From: Agromyces tardus
Lineage (GTDB): Bacteria > Actinomycetota > Actinomycetes > Actinomycetales > Microbacteriaceae
Direction: 5' to 3'
Assembly: GCF_003710805.1 (NCBI RefSeq)
Contig: NZ_RHHB01000022.1
Coordinates: forward strand, 1 to 47,643
DNA length: 47,643 bases
In this document: positions 27,389-35,053 of the stretch, piece by piece
Layout: each line of letters opens with the position of its first letter
How positions within the stretch are numbered: position 1 is the stretch's first letter
Notes under the pieces: model-generated
The model's database searches: none
Seen by the model: the letters and a program-made list of their open reading frames with translations, nothing else
Told to the model about the DNA's origin: nothing
Made by a program: the position numbers and the translations under genes

Positions 27389-27796
27389 ATGGCTGGCAAG
27401 GCGCGCAAGAAGGGCGGCGAGCCCGTCGAGTTCCGGTCGCAGGCGCTCGCGGAGGCGCTCGAACGACAGGACATGGCGGCGGTGGCGCTCGCGCTCCGCA
27501 ACGGCAACACGGTCGTGCCGCTCATCAAGCCGGGGCCGCGTGACAAGCCGCTCGACGGTGGCGAGGTGTGGACCTACCGGGATCCCCAGACCGGCGAAGT
27601 CGCGCTGCTCCTGTTCAGCGACGCCGCGAACAAGCCGGCGAACCTGCCGCCCGCCGTCGGCCTGCAGAGCCCCGCGTGGCTGCGCACGTTCCTCAAGCGC
27701 TACGAGTCCACGATCACGACGGTGTTCCTCGACATCGCGGGGCCGCACCCGATGCAGGCGCCGCCCGGCGAGCTGCTGCGGGTGCTGGAGGCGTAG
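27389..27796 (+). CDS. SseB family protein
   Basis: A 135-residue cytoplasmic protein with a basic start (MAGKARKKGG) and the SseB-type core: VVPLIKPGPR, EVALLLFSDAANKPANLP and a conserved C-terminal proline-rich GPHPMQAPPGELLRVLEA. The family name comes from enterobacterial enhanced-serine-sensitivity proteins; the biochemical function is unknown. It converges on radA. Confidence 0.75.
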   Translation: MAGKARKKGGEPVEFRSQALAEALERQDMAAVALALRNGNTVVPLIKPGPRDKPLDGGEVWTYRDPQTGEVALLLFSDAANKPANLPPAVGLQSPAWLRTFLKRYESTITTVFLDIAGPHPMQAPPGELLRVLEA

Positions 27797-27805
27797 GGCG
27801 GGGCA

Positions 27806-27821
27806 CGGGTTTCGAGACCCG
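27806..27821 (+). terminator. Hairpin between the SseB-like gene and radA
   Basis: CGGGT and ACCCG around TTCGAG form a short stem in the 57-base gap between converging genes. It resembles a decayed half of the dispersed palindromic repeat (the CGAGACC side). Confidence 0.35.
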
Positions 27822-27853
27822 CCCGGAGGGCGCTCCTCGAGCCGCACGAGGGA

Positions 27854-29218
27854 CTAGAACGCGGCGTCGAGTTCGCGCTCGCGCGCGCCGGCGGACTCGA
27901 GCATGGCGCGGTCGACGGCGGCACGTACGCTGCCCGCCTCGACGTCGAGGATCGTGGTGTAGCCCAGTCGCCGGGCCTCGGCGCCGCGCTGCTTCGCCGC
28001 CGCGACGGGACGCACCTCGCCGGCGAGGCTGATCTCGCCGAACGCGGCGAGGTCGTGCGGCACCGCCCGGTCGCGCATGGCGGAGGCGATCGCCACGGCG
28101 ATCGCGAGGTCGGCTCCCGGCTCGATGAGCCGCACCCCGCCCACCGTGGAGACGTAGACGTCGTGCTCGCCGAGTTGCCGCAGGCCGGCGCGGCGCTCGA
28201 GCACCGCGATGATCATGGCCACGCGCGACGTGTCGACGCCATTGACGACGCGGCGCGGTTGCGGCGCCTTCGTGGCGACGACGAGCGCCTGCACCTCGAC
28301 GGGCAGGGCACGTCGCCCCTCGAGTGCGACGGTGACGCACGTGCCGCTCACGGCGGTGCGCGAGCGGCTGAGGAAGAGGCCCGAGGGGTCGGGCACCTCG
28401 GCGATGCCCTCGCCCGTCATCTCGAAGCAGCCCACCTCGTCGGTGGGCCCGAACCGGTTCTTGAGCGCGCGCACGAAGCGGAGCGCGGTCTGGCGGTCGC
28501 CCTCGAACTGGCACACGACGTCGACGAGGTGCTCGAGCAGGCGCGGCCCCGCGATCGAGCCGTCTTTCGTGACGTGCCCGACGAGCAGCACGGGCAGCTG
28601 CCGGTCTTTCGCGACGCGGATGAGGGTGGAGGCGACCTCGCGCACCTGGCTCGGCTGGCCCGGCAGGCCGTCGGAGAGCGAACTCGACACCGTCTGCACC
28701 GAGTCGACGATGAGCAGTTCGGGACGCACCTGGTCGACCTGCCCGAGGATCGTGGCGAGGTCGGTCTCGGCGGCGAGGTAGAGCTCGTCGTGCAGCGCGT
28801 CGGTGCGCCCGGCACGGAGGCGCACCTGGGCGGTGGACTCCTCGGCGCTCACGTAGAGCACCCGCCGGCCCGTGGCCGCCACGCGTGCCGCGACCTCGAG
28901 GAGCAGCGTGGACTTGCCGACGCCGGGTTCGCCCGAGAGCAGGATCGCGGCGCCCGCGACGATGCCCCCGCCGAGCACGCGATCGAACTCGCCGATGCCG
29001 GTGGGGCGGTGCGCGGCATCCTCGGTCTCGACCTCGCCGATGGGCCGGGCGGCGCGCGTGGCGCTCGGGGCGACCGCCTGCAGGGTGCGCACGATGCCGG
29101 TCTGCTCGGCGACGTCGACGACGGTGCCCCACTGCTGGCACTCGGCGCAGCGGCCGGCCCACTTCGCGGTGCTCCAGCCGCATTCCGTGCATCGGAAGGT
29201 GGAGGTGGGGCGGGCCAT
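27854..29218 (-). CDS. radA: DNA repair protein RadA
   Basis: The 454-residue hexameric helicase acts in branch migration of recombination intermediates. It has an N-terminal zinc finger (Cys10, Cys13, Cys24, Cys27), a RecA-type ATPase with Walker A GEPGVGKS at 96-103, the RadA-specific KNRFG at 253-257 and a C-terminal Lon-like domain ending in ELDAAF. In Mycobacterium radA is followed by disA; here the gene is followed by the converging SseB-like gene, so the usual partner is absent. ATG 29218 is supported by the -10 box. Confidence 0.95.
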   Translation of the reverse strand: MARPTSTFRCTECGWSTAKWAGRCAECQQWGTVVDVAEQTGIVRTLQAVAPSATRAARPIGEVETEDAAHRPTGIGEFDRVLGGGIVAGAAILLSGEPGVGKSTLLLEVAARVAATGRRVLYVSAEESTAQVRLRAGRTDALHDELYLAAETDLATILGQVDQVRPELLIVDSVQTVSSSLSDGLPGQPSQVREVASTLIRVAKDRQLPVLLVGHVTKDGSIAGPRLLEHLVDVVCQFEGDRQTALRFVRALKNRFGPTDEVGCFEMTGEGIAEVPDPSGLFLSRSRTAVSGTCVTVALEGRRALPVEVQALVVATKAPQPRRVVNGVDTSRVAMIIAVLERRAGLRQLGEHDVYVSTVGGVRLIEPGADLAIAVAIASAMRDRAVPHDLAAFGEISLAGEVRPVAAAKQRGAEARRLGYTTILDVEAGSVRAAVDRAMLESAGARERELDAAF

Positions 29219-29225
29219 GTCACCG

Positions 29226-29231
29226 ACACTA
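29226..29231 (-). promoter_or_regulatory. -10 box of radA
   Basis: TAGTGT on the minus strand, 7 bases from the ATG at 29218; leaderless or a 1-base leader. Confidence 0.55.
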
Positions 29232-29281
29232 GCCGTGGCCTCGGACATCCGATCGTCCCACTGCGGCGTGGCCCTCGGGCG

Positions 29282-29287
29282 TACGCT
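29282..29287 (+). promoter_or_regulatory. -10 box of the flavin monooxygenase gene (leaderless)
   Basis: TACGCT with 6 bases to ATG 29294, divergent from the radA promoter 50 bases away. Confidence 0.65.
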
Positions 29288-29293
29288 GTGCGC

Positions 29294-30508
29294 ATGCGCA
29301 CGGACGTCGACGTCCTCGTCATCGGGGCCGGCCAAGCCGGCCTCTCCGTCAGCCACGGGCTCACCGATCGCGGTGTCGATCACGTGGTCCTCGAGCAGCA
29401 TCGCGCGGGCTCCGCGTGGGGATCGCGGTGGGACAGCTTCCGGCTGGTGACGCCGAACCACACGATCCGCCTCCCGGGCGGTGAGTATCGCGGCGCGGAC
29501 CCCGACGGCTTCCTGCCGCGCGACGAGATCGTCGCGCACCTCCGCGGCTACTCTGCATCCTTCGGCGCACCCGTCGTCGAGGGGGTCCAGGTGGAGTCGC
29601 TCCGCACCGACGACGGTGGCTTCGTGATGCAGACGTCCGGCGGCCACGTGCGCGCCCGCCGCGTGGTCGTGTGCACGGGGGCGTACCAGCGCGAGCACCG
29701 CCCGGCATCCGTCGCCGACCTCGAGATCGTGCTGCCCGTCGTGGGCATGACGCGGTACCGGTCGCCCGACGGGCTTCCCGAGGGCCGGGTGCTCGTGATC
29801 GGCAGCGGCCAGTCGGGGTGCCAGATCGCCGAGGAGCTCGTGCGCGCCGGGCGCGAGGTCGTGCTCGCCGCGAGCAGGGCGCCCGCCATGCCACGCCGCG
29901 CCGGCGGGCGCGACGGCGTCGACTGGCTCCTCGACTCGGGCTTCTTCGAGCAGACGCTCGCCGACATGCCGTCGCCCGCAGTGCGGCTCGTCTCGAACGC
30001 GCTCGCGACGGGCGCCGGCGGCGGCCACGACCTCAACCTCCGCACGCTCGCGGCGCAGGGCGTGCAGCTCATCGGGCACGTGCTCGGCAGCGACGGGGTG
30101 CGCATCGTGGCCGCCGACGACCTCGCCGAGTCCGTGGCGGTCGGCGACCAGGCCTTCGCCGACATCTGCGGCATGATCCGCCGCCTCTCGGCCGAGCAGG
30201 GGCTGCCCGAACCCGACCTCCCCGAGCCGCCGACGGCGGGGCTCACGGCGGCGGCGGCACCGCGGCTGGACGACCTCGGCGTCATCGTCGTCGCGTGCGG
30301 CTTCCGCCCCGCCTACGGCTGGATCCGCATTCCCGATGTGCTCGACGACATGGGCTTCCCCGTGCAGCACGATGGCGCGAGCACGCGCGCCGCGGGCCTC
30401 TTCTTCGTGGGCGTGCCGTGGATGCGCACGCGCAAGTCGCCCCTGCTGATGGGCGTCGGCGAGGATGCGGACGTGGTCGTGCGGCAGCTCGCCGGTCAGG
30501 CCGGCTGA
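29294..30508 (+). CDS. FAD/NAD(P)-dependent monooxygenase-type oxidoreductase
   Basis: The 404-residue protein has two dinucleotide-binding motifs: GAGQAG at 11-16 for FAD and VLVIGSGQSGCQIAEEL near 170 for NAD(P)H. The layout is that of CzcO/flavin-containing monooxygenases. The region GSRWDSFRLVTPNH follows the FAD site, and PWMRTRKSPLLMGVGEDA ends the chain. The natural substrate cannot be read from the sequence. Its stop overlaps the stop region of the converging SGNH gene by 13 bases, through a palindrome. Confidence 0.85.
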   Translation: MRTDVDVLVIGAGQAGLSVSHGLTDRGVDHVVLEQHRAGSAWGSRWDSFRLVTPNHTIRLPGGEYRGADPDGFLPRDEIVAHLRGYSASFGAPVVEGVQVESLRTDDGGFVMQTSGGHVRARRVVVCTGAYQREHRPASVADLEIVLPVVGMTRYRSPDGLPEGRVLVIGSGQSGCQIAEELVRAGREVVLAASRAPAMPRRAGGRDGVDWLLDSGFFEQTLADMPSPAVRLVSNALATGAGGGHDLNLRTLAAQGVQLIGHVLGSDGVRIVAADDLAESVAVGDQAFADICGMIRRLSAEQGLPEPDLPEPPTAGLTAAAAPRLDDLGVIVVACGFRPAYGWIRIPDVLDDMGFPVQHDGASTRAAGLFFVGVPWMRTRKSPLLMGVGEDADVVVRQLAGQAG

Positions 30509-30510
30509 CC
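30494..30510. repeat. Palindrome giving both converging genes a stop codon
   Basis: GGTCAG, GCCGG, CTGACC: the right arm holds the TGA of the plus-strand oxidoreductase and the left arm the TGA of the minus-strand SGNH gene. It may also act as a weak bidirectional terminator. Confidence 0.7.
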
Positions 30511-31413
30511 GCCACCGGCAGCGGGGACCTCGGCACGCGCGTCGGCCTGCGCCGAGGACTCGACCGCGGTGTGCGGCGTCGCGCCGGTGGGCGGCGTCGC
30601 CGAGGCATCCGGTGTCTCATCGACGGGCGCCGGCGCCGTGGCATCCGCCGGGAATCGCGCCACGAGATCGGCGACGAGCGACGGCCGGAAGGCCTGCGCC
30701 CAGACCCGGTAGCCGTGGTCGTTGGGGTGGAAGAAGTCGATCGCGAACTGCGAGACGATCGCCCGCACCCCCTGCACGCGGGTCACGGTGTGCAGGGGCA
30801 CCACCGCGAGGCCGTGCTCGTCGGCGACGGCGCGCACGATGCGGTTCGCGTGCAGCACCTTGCGTTCGTTGTGCGGGAAGTGGAAGTACGGCAGGTTGGC
30901 CACGAGCGCGTGCGAGGGGAGGGCCGCGAACAGCTCCCGGATGCCGCGCTCGAACGCCTCGGGGTCCCAGTGGCGGATGTTGTTCGCGCCGATCGCCACC
31001 GTCACCACGTCGGGCCGGTACTTCACGAACTTCGGCAGCTGGTCGCGCACTGCGAGCTCGACCGTCGCGCCGGACACGCTCAGGTTGACGACGCGCACGC
31101 TGCGACCCGTGACGTCGCGGATGTCGCGGGCGAGCACGCCCACGTAGCTGTGGTCGGGGCGGCTCGCGCCGATGCCCTGCGCGGCGCTGTCGCCCATCGC
31201 CACGTAGAGCACCTCGCCCGGCTGCCGGGCGTGATCGCGCCACCACTTCGAGTGCACGGGGAGCGTCTCGTTGACGATCGCGGCGTTCGTGGCGAGCCGC
31301 GCGCGCAGCCGTCGATACCCGGCTCTGGCGGCGAGCACGATGCCGCCGATGACGCCGCCCACGACGGCGAGCGAGATGAGGGCGGATGCGGCGCCCGGAC
31401 GTTCTTCAGCCAT
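30496..31413 (-). CDS. Membrane-anchored SGNH/GDSL hydrolase
   Basis: The 305-residue protein has a membrane helix at about 11-29 acting as signal anchor, then an SGNH domain. The nucleophile is in MGDSAAQG (Ser76), the oxyanion Gly-x-Asn is GANN (Asn144) and the Asp-x-x-His pair is DFFHPND (Asp226 and His229). It should be an esterase or lipase acting outside the membrane. The C-terminal 50 residues are Pro/Ala/Thr-rich and disordered. It converges with the oxidoreductase gene. Confidence 0.85.
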   Translation of the reverse strand: MAEERPGAASALISLAVVGGVIGGIVLAARAGYRRLRARLATNAAIVNETLPVHSKWWRDHARQPGEVLYVAMGDSAAQGIGASRPDHSYVGVLARDIRDVTGRSVRVVNLSVSGATVELAVRDQLPKFVKYRPDVVTVAIGANNIRHWDPEAFERGIRELFAALPSHALVANLPYFHFPHNERKVLHANRIVRAVADEHGLAVVPLHTVTRVQGVRAIVSQFAIDFFHPNDHGYRVWAQAFRPSLVADLVARFPADATAPAPVDETPDASATPPTGATPHTAVESSAQADARAEVPAAGGGQPA

Positions 31414-31419
31414 CGTCCG

Positions 31420-31425
31420 ACGCTA
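31420..31425 (-). promoter_or_regulatory. -10 box of the SGNH gene (leaderless)
   Basis: TAGCGT on the minus strand with 6 bases to ATG 31413. Confidence 0.65.
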
Positions 31426-31517
31426 TGGCAGGGTGCTGGGAACTGTCTCGGGCTTGACCCGGCCGGCGGCATCGGCTCGTTTTGGATGATTCCGGGCCGT
31501 CGTCTAAGATCGATCCC

Positions 31518-31607
31518 GGTACCGTGTCCGAGCGGCCGAAGGTGCAACTCTCGAAAAGTTGTGTGGGTGAAAGCCCACCGTGGGTTCAAATCCCACCGGT
31601 ACCGCCA
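31518..31607 (+). tRNA. tRNA-Ser(CGA)
   Basis: A 90-base cloverleaf with encoded CCA. The acceptor arms GGTACCG and CGGTACC pair fully, followed by discriminator G. The anticodon stem CAACT/AGTTG (31545-31549 and 31557-31561) frames CTCGAAA with anticodon CGA at 31552-31554, reading UCG. A long variable arm (GTGGG/CCCAC) and the T-loop GGTTCAAATCC identify the serine type. Confidence 0.96.
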
Positions 31608-31610
31608 CGT

Positions 31611-31652
31611 GAACGCCCCGGATCCCAGCAATTGCAGGGATCCGGGGCGTTC
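31611..31652. terminator. Terminator after tRNA-Ser, shared with dinB
   Basis: A 16-bp perfect stem (GAACGCCCCGGATCCC with its complement) and a 10-base loop, 3 bases after the tRNA CCA and 35 bases from the minus-strand dinB stop. Confidence 0.85.
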
Positions 31653-31686
31653 GTCGTTCGCCGCCGACGGCGTGGGCGCGGCCGCG

Positions 31687-32760
31687 TCACCAGCCCCCGC
31701 GCGTCGGCGTGTGGCCCTCCCGGGCGTCGTCGGGCATCGTCATCTCGGCCCGCAGGCCCAGTAACCGGATGGGCCGATCGGGCTCGATCCGGCCGACGAG
31801 GTCGAGCACGCGGGCCACCACGACCTCGCGATCGGCGGTCTCGGGGATCTTCTTCGTGAAGACCTTGGTGGTGAACGGCGCGTAGCGCACCTTCAGCGTC
31901 AGCCCGATGACCGGGCGGCCCTCGGCCTCGACGTCGTCGAGCACGTGGCCGGCGAGCTCGCGCGCCGCCGCCTCGACCTGCGCGGGTTCCGTGAGGTCCT
32001 GCTGGTAGGTCGTCTCGCGACTGTGGCCGCGAGCCACCCAGGGCGTGTCATCGACGACGCGCGAGCCCTCGCCGCGGCCGAGCAGGAGGTACCACGGGCC
32101 CATCCGCGGGCCGAACTCGGCTGCCAGCACGTCGAGGTCGGCCGCGGCCAGTTCGGCGACCGTGCTGATGCCGAGCGCGGCCAGGCGGCGCGAGATCTTC
32201 GTGCCGACGCCCCACAGCTCGATGGTCGGCCGGTCGCCCATGACGTCGAGCCAGTTGTCGGCCGTCAGCCGGAACACGCCGCGCGGCTTGCCGAACCCCG
32301 TCGCCACCTTGGCGCGCACGAGCGTGTCGCCGATGCCGACGCTGCAGTGCAGCCGGGTTCGGTCGAGCACGGCCTGCTGGATGTCGCGGGCAGAGGCCTC
32401 GGTGTCGTCGGTCTGCACGCCGACGAACGCCTCGTCCCAGCCGAGCACCTGCACGGTCGCACCGGGCTGCGCCCGCAGGGTGGCCATGACCTCCTCGGAG
32501 GCGGCCGTGTAGGCCGCGGCATCCACCGGCAGGAACACCGCATCGGGCGCCTTGCGCGCGGCGATGCGCAGCGGCATGCCCGAGCCGACGCCGAACTCCC
32601 GCGCCTCGTACGACGCGGTCGAGACCACCGCCCGCTCGGTCGGGTCGCCCCGTCCGCCCACGATCACGGGCCTGCCCGCGAGCTCCGGATGCCGCAGCAC
32701 CTCGACGGCCGCGACGAACTGGTCGAGGTCGACGTGCAGCACCCAGGCGTGCAGGCTCAC
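31687..32760 (-). CDS. dinB: Y-family DNA polymerase IV, DinB2 type
   Basis: The 357-residue translesion polymerase carries catalytic Asp11 and Asp13 in HVDLDQF and Asp109/Glu110 in GWDEAF, replacing the more usual S-x-DEA. RAKVATGFGKP and RPIRLLGLRAEM follow. Its motifs resemble Mycobacterium smegmatis DinB2. No C-terminal beta-clamp motif is visible, as in DinB2. The residue after Phe15, the steric gate that is Phe or Tyr in most DinB proteins, is Val16, so sugar discrimination may be relaxed. The start is GTG at 32760. Confidence 0.9.
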   Translation of the reverse strand: MSLHAWVLHVDLDQFVAAVEVLRHPELAGRPVIVGGRGDPTERAVVSTASYEAREFGVGSGMPLRIAARKAPDAVFLPVDAAAYTAASEEVMATLRAQPGATVQVLGWDEAFVGVQTDDTEASARDIQQAVLDRTRLHCSVGIGDTLVRAKVATGFGKPRGVFRLTADNWLDVMGDRPTIELWGVGTKISRRLAALGISTVAELAAADLDVLAAEFGPRMGPWYLLLGRGEGSRVVDDTPWVARGHSRETTYQQDLTEPAQVEAAARELAGHVLDDVEAEGRPVIGLTLKVRYAPFTTKVFTKKIPETADREVVVARVLDLVGRIEPDRPIRLLGLRAEMTMPDDAREGHTPTRGGW

Positions 32761-32766
32761 GCGACC

Positions 32767-32772
32767 AGTCTG
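32767..32772 (-). promoter_or_regulatory. Possible -10 box of dinB
   Basis: CAGACT on the minus strand, 6 bases from GTG 32760. The first base deviates from TANNNT, but the spacing is that of the leaderless genes. Confidence 0.4.
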
Positions 32773-32788
32773 CCCCCCACGGGCGACG

Positions 32789-34006
32789 TCAGCTGGATGC
32801 CGACCCGTCGAAGGTCGCCGTGAGCGCCCCGTCGAGGTCGGCGATGAGGTCGTCGGGATCCTCGAGCCCGACGGAGAAGCGCAGGTGCCCCCATCGCCGG
32901 AACTCGTCGGGGTAGCGGGCGACGCGCGGCCCCTCGGTGCCGACGTGCACGATGAGCGACTCGTCGTGCCCGAGCGAGACGGCCGACGTGACGACGCGGA
33001 GGTTCGCGACGAAGCGGTTCTGCACCTCGGGCCCGCCGTCGACGGCGAAGGCGAGCATCGCGCCGAACCCGCGGCCGCCGAACTGGCGCGCGGCGAGTTC
33101 GTGCTGCGGGTGGGCGGCCAGTCCCGGGTAGGCGACGTAGGCGATGCGCGGATCCGCGGCGAGGAACTCGGCGACGCGCGACGCCGACTCGAGGTGACGG
33201 GGGAGCCGGAGGGGGAGCGTCACGGAGCCCCGCGTGATGAGCCACGCGTTGAAGGGCGCGATGACGCCGCCCACGTCGACCATCGCGTCGGACTTGATCG
33301 GCTGGATGAGCTCGCGCGAGCCGATGACCGCGCCGCCCATCGCGTCCCCGTGGCCGTTGATGTACTTGGTGAGCGAGTGCACGACGAGATCGGCGCCGTC
33401 GGCGAGCGGGCGGTACAGCGGCGGCGGGGTGAACGTCGAGTCGACCGAGAGCAGGGCGCCCGCGGCGTGGGCCACCCCGGCGACGGCGGCGATGTCGGTC
33501 ACCTTCGTCGTGGGGTTCGCGATCGCCTCGACGTGGACGAGCTTCGTGTTCCCGCGGATCGCCTCCGCGACCGCGGCCACGTCGCTCGTGTCCACGAACG
33601 TCGCCTCGATCCCGTACTTCTGCGGGAGGAGCTCGGCGAAGAGCCGCCACGTCGCCTCGTAGGTGACGTCGCCGACCACCACGTGATCGCCCGTTCGCAG
33701 GTGCGTGAAGAACACGGCGTGCAGCGCCGCGACGCCCGAGGCGAGCACGACCGCGTCCTCGCCGCCGTCGAGCGCGGCGAGCCGCTCCTGCAGCGCCAGC
33801 TGGTTGACGCCCGAGTTGCGCGTGTAGAGCGGCACGTCCGTGCCCGACCAACTCACCCCCGACGGATCCTCCGGGAGGGCGTACGAGTTGGCCATCACGA
33901 TCGGCGTGCGGATCGCGCCGGACCCCGTATCGATCCGGTTGCCGGCGTGCACCGCCTGGGTGTGGAACTTGAGCGATGCCGGGTCGTGCTTGTCGGGTCG
34001 GGCCAT
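32789..34006 (-). CDS. PLP-dependent transsulfuration-family enzyme
   Basis: The 405-residue Cys/Met metabolism PLP enzyme covers cystathionine gamma-synthase, gamma-lyase, methionine gamma-lyase and O-acetylhomoserine sulfhydrylase. The PLP lysine is in HSLTKYINGHG (Lys214), with the ring-nitrogen Asp in LSVDSTF (Asp189) and the TRNSGVNQL segment contributing the neighbouring Tyr/Arg. The exact reaction cannot be told from motifs, and no methionine or cysteine genes lie alongside. ATG 34006 follows a perfect leaderless promoter. dinB begins 28 bases downstream. Confidence 0.88.
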   Translation of the reverse strand: MARPDKHDPASLKFHTQAVHAGNRIDTGSGAIRTPIVMANSYALPEDPSGVSWSGTDVPLYTRNSGVNQLALQERLAALDGGEDAVVLASGVAALHAVFFTHLRTGDHVVVGDVTYEATWRLFAELLPQKYGIEATFVDTSDVAAVAEAIRGNTKLVHVEAIANPTTKVTDIAAVAGVAHAAGALLSVDSTFTPPPLYRPLADGADLVVHSLTKYINGHGDAMGGAVIGSRELIQPIKSDAMVDVGGVIAPFNAWLITRGSVTLPLRLPRHLESASRVAEFLAADPRIAYVAYPGLAAHPQHELAARQFGGRGFGAMLAFAVDGGPEVQNRFVANLRVVTSAVSLGHDESLIVHVGTEGPRVARYPDEFRRWGHLRFSVGLEDPDDLIADLDGALTATFDGSASS

Positions 34007-34012
34007 CGATCC

Positions 34013-34018
34013 AGCCTA
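34013..34018 (-). promoter_or_regulatory. -10 box of the PLP enzyme gene (leaderless)
   Basis: TAGGCT on the minus strand with 6 bases to ATG 34006. Confidence 0.65.
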
Positions 34019-34093
34019 GGAGCCCGGGCCGGACTGCGGCCGCTCTGTGACGCCGGATGCCGCGGCGCGCGGGCCCGCGGCCGAACCGTGCCT

Positions 34094-34108
34094 GGGGGCG
34101 CGGCCCCC
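34094..34108 (-). terminator. Hairpin after the universal stress gene
   Basis: GGGGGC, a 3-base GCG loop and GCCCCC, 6 bases past the stress-gene stop on the minus strand. Confidence 0.5.
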
Positions 34109-34114
34109 GCGGGG

Positions 34115-34939
34115 TCAGCGCGGTTCCTGCGCCTGCGGCGGCACCACGATCGTGGGGCACCACGCGTTCGTCACGAGCGCGTGGCTCACGGAGCCGAGGA
34201 ACAGGCGCCGCACCGCGCTGACGCGGCGGGACCCGACGACGACCACGCTGCGCTCCTTGGCTCGCCGCAGCAGCGCGCCGACCGTTCCGCCCGACTCGAG
34301 GTGGCTCTCCACGTCGAGATCCGGGAACTCCTCGATCACCGGGGCGATGATGCGGTCGAGGATCTCCTGGTCGGTCGCCACGTCGTGCGTGCGCACCCCC
34401 ACGTGCACGGCGTGCAGCGCCTCGCCCCGCTCCGTGGCGAGCTGGGCGGCGAAGCGGCACACCGCCGCGGCCCCGGCGCTCTCGTCGACGGCGACCATGA
34501 CGCCCGAGCGGGATCGGTCGTCGCCCACCGGGATGACGGCCACGGGACCGTCGGCCATGCCCGAGACGCGCGCCCCCATGCGTGCGCTGTACCAGTACTC
34601 GTCGGTGCGGCCGTTCTCGCCGCCCACGACGACGAGCGTGTCCTCGCCCGCCTGCGCGGCGAGCACCTCGCCCGGTTCGCCGTGGAGCACCTCGGACTCG
34701 ACCTGCAGGTCGGGGTGCTCGTCGCGCAGGCTCCCTGCGAGGTCGGCGAGCTCCGATGTGGCCGTGTCGGTCCAGTCGGCCCGCTCGTCGGCGTCGACCG
34801 CCAGGGCGTCGTCGACGATCCGCACGACGCGCAGCACGCGCGGGCCAGCCGGCTGCCTCAGTGCCCGATCGACCGCCCACGCGATCGCGTTCTCAGCAGT
34901 GAAGCTGGCGTCCCATCCCACCACGGTCGTCCCGTACAT
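34115..34939 (-). CDS. Tandem universal stress protein
   Basis: The 274-residue protein is two UspA domains (about 1-138 and 145-268). The second has VMVAVDESAGAAAV, VVVGSRRVSAVRRLFLGS and VSHALVTNAWCPTIVV. Those match the Gly-x2-Gly-x9-Gly-Ser ATP-binding pattern less strictly, since the second Gly is replaced. Typical roles are stress survival and dormancy through ATP or cAMP binding. GGAGGAGGAG upstream of ATG 34939 makes it one of the few clearly leadered genes here. Confidence 0.88.
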   Translation of the reverse strand: MYGTTVVGWDASFTAENAIAWAVDRALRQPAGPRVLRVVRIVDDALAVDADERADWTDTATSELADLAGSLRDEHPDLQVESEVLHGEPGEVLAAQAGEDTLVVVGGENGRTDEYWYSARMGARVSGMADGPVAVIPVGDDRSRSGVMVAVDESAGAAAVCRFAAQLATERGEALHAVHVGVRTHDVATDQEILDRIIAPVIEEFPDLDVESHLESGGTVGALLRRAKERSVVVVGSRRVSAVRRLFLGSVSHALVTNAWCPTIVVPPQAQEPR

Positions 34940-35028
34940 GGCTCCTCCTCCGTCTGGTTCGAGGCTCCTCCGGCCCGGCGGTGGCGCACGGGGTCGAAGG
35001 TCCTCCGCGGGCGGGTACGCGAGGGGCC

Positions 35029-35050
35029 GCGGCCGAGGCCGCTCGGCCGC
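35029..35050 (-). terminator. Terminator after the MFS exporter
   Basis: GCGGCCGAG and CTCGGCCGC form a 9-bp stem with a 4-base loop, 3 bases past the exporter stop. It separates the exporter from the stress gene downstream on the same strand. Confidence 0.6.
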
Positions 35051-35053
35051 TGT

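Noticed and set aside
31518..31660. Integration site at tRNA-Ser
   Set aside because: No integrase gene and no direct repeat of the tRNA 3' end nearby; the hairpin after it is a simple terminator.
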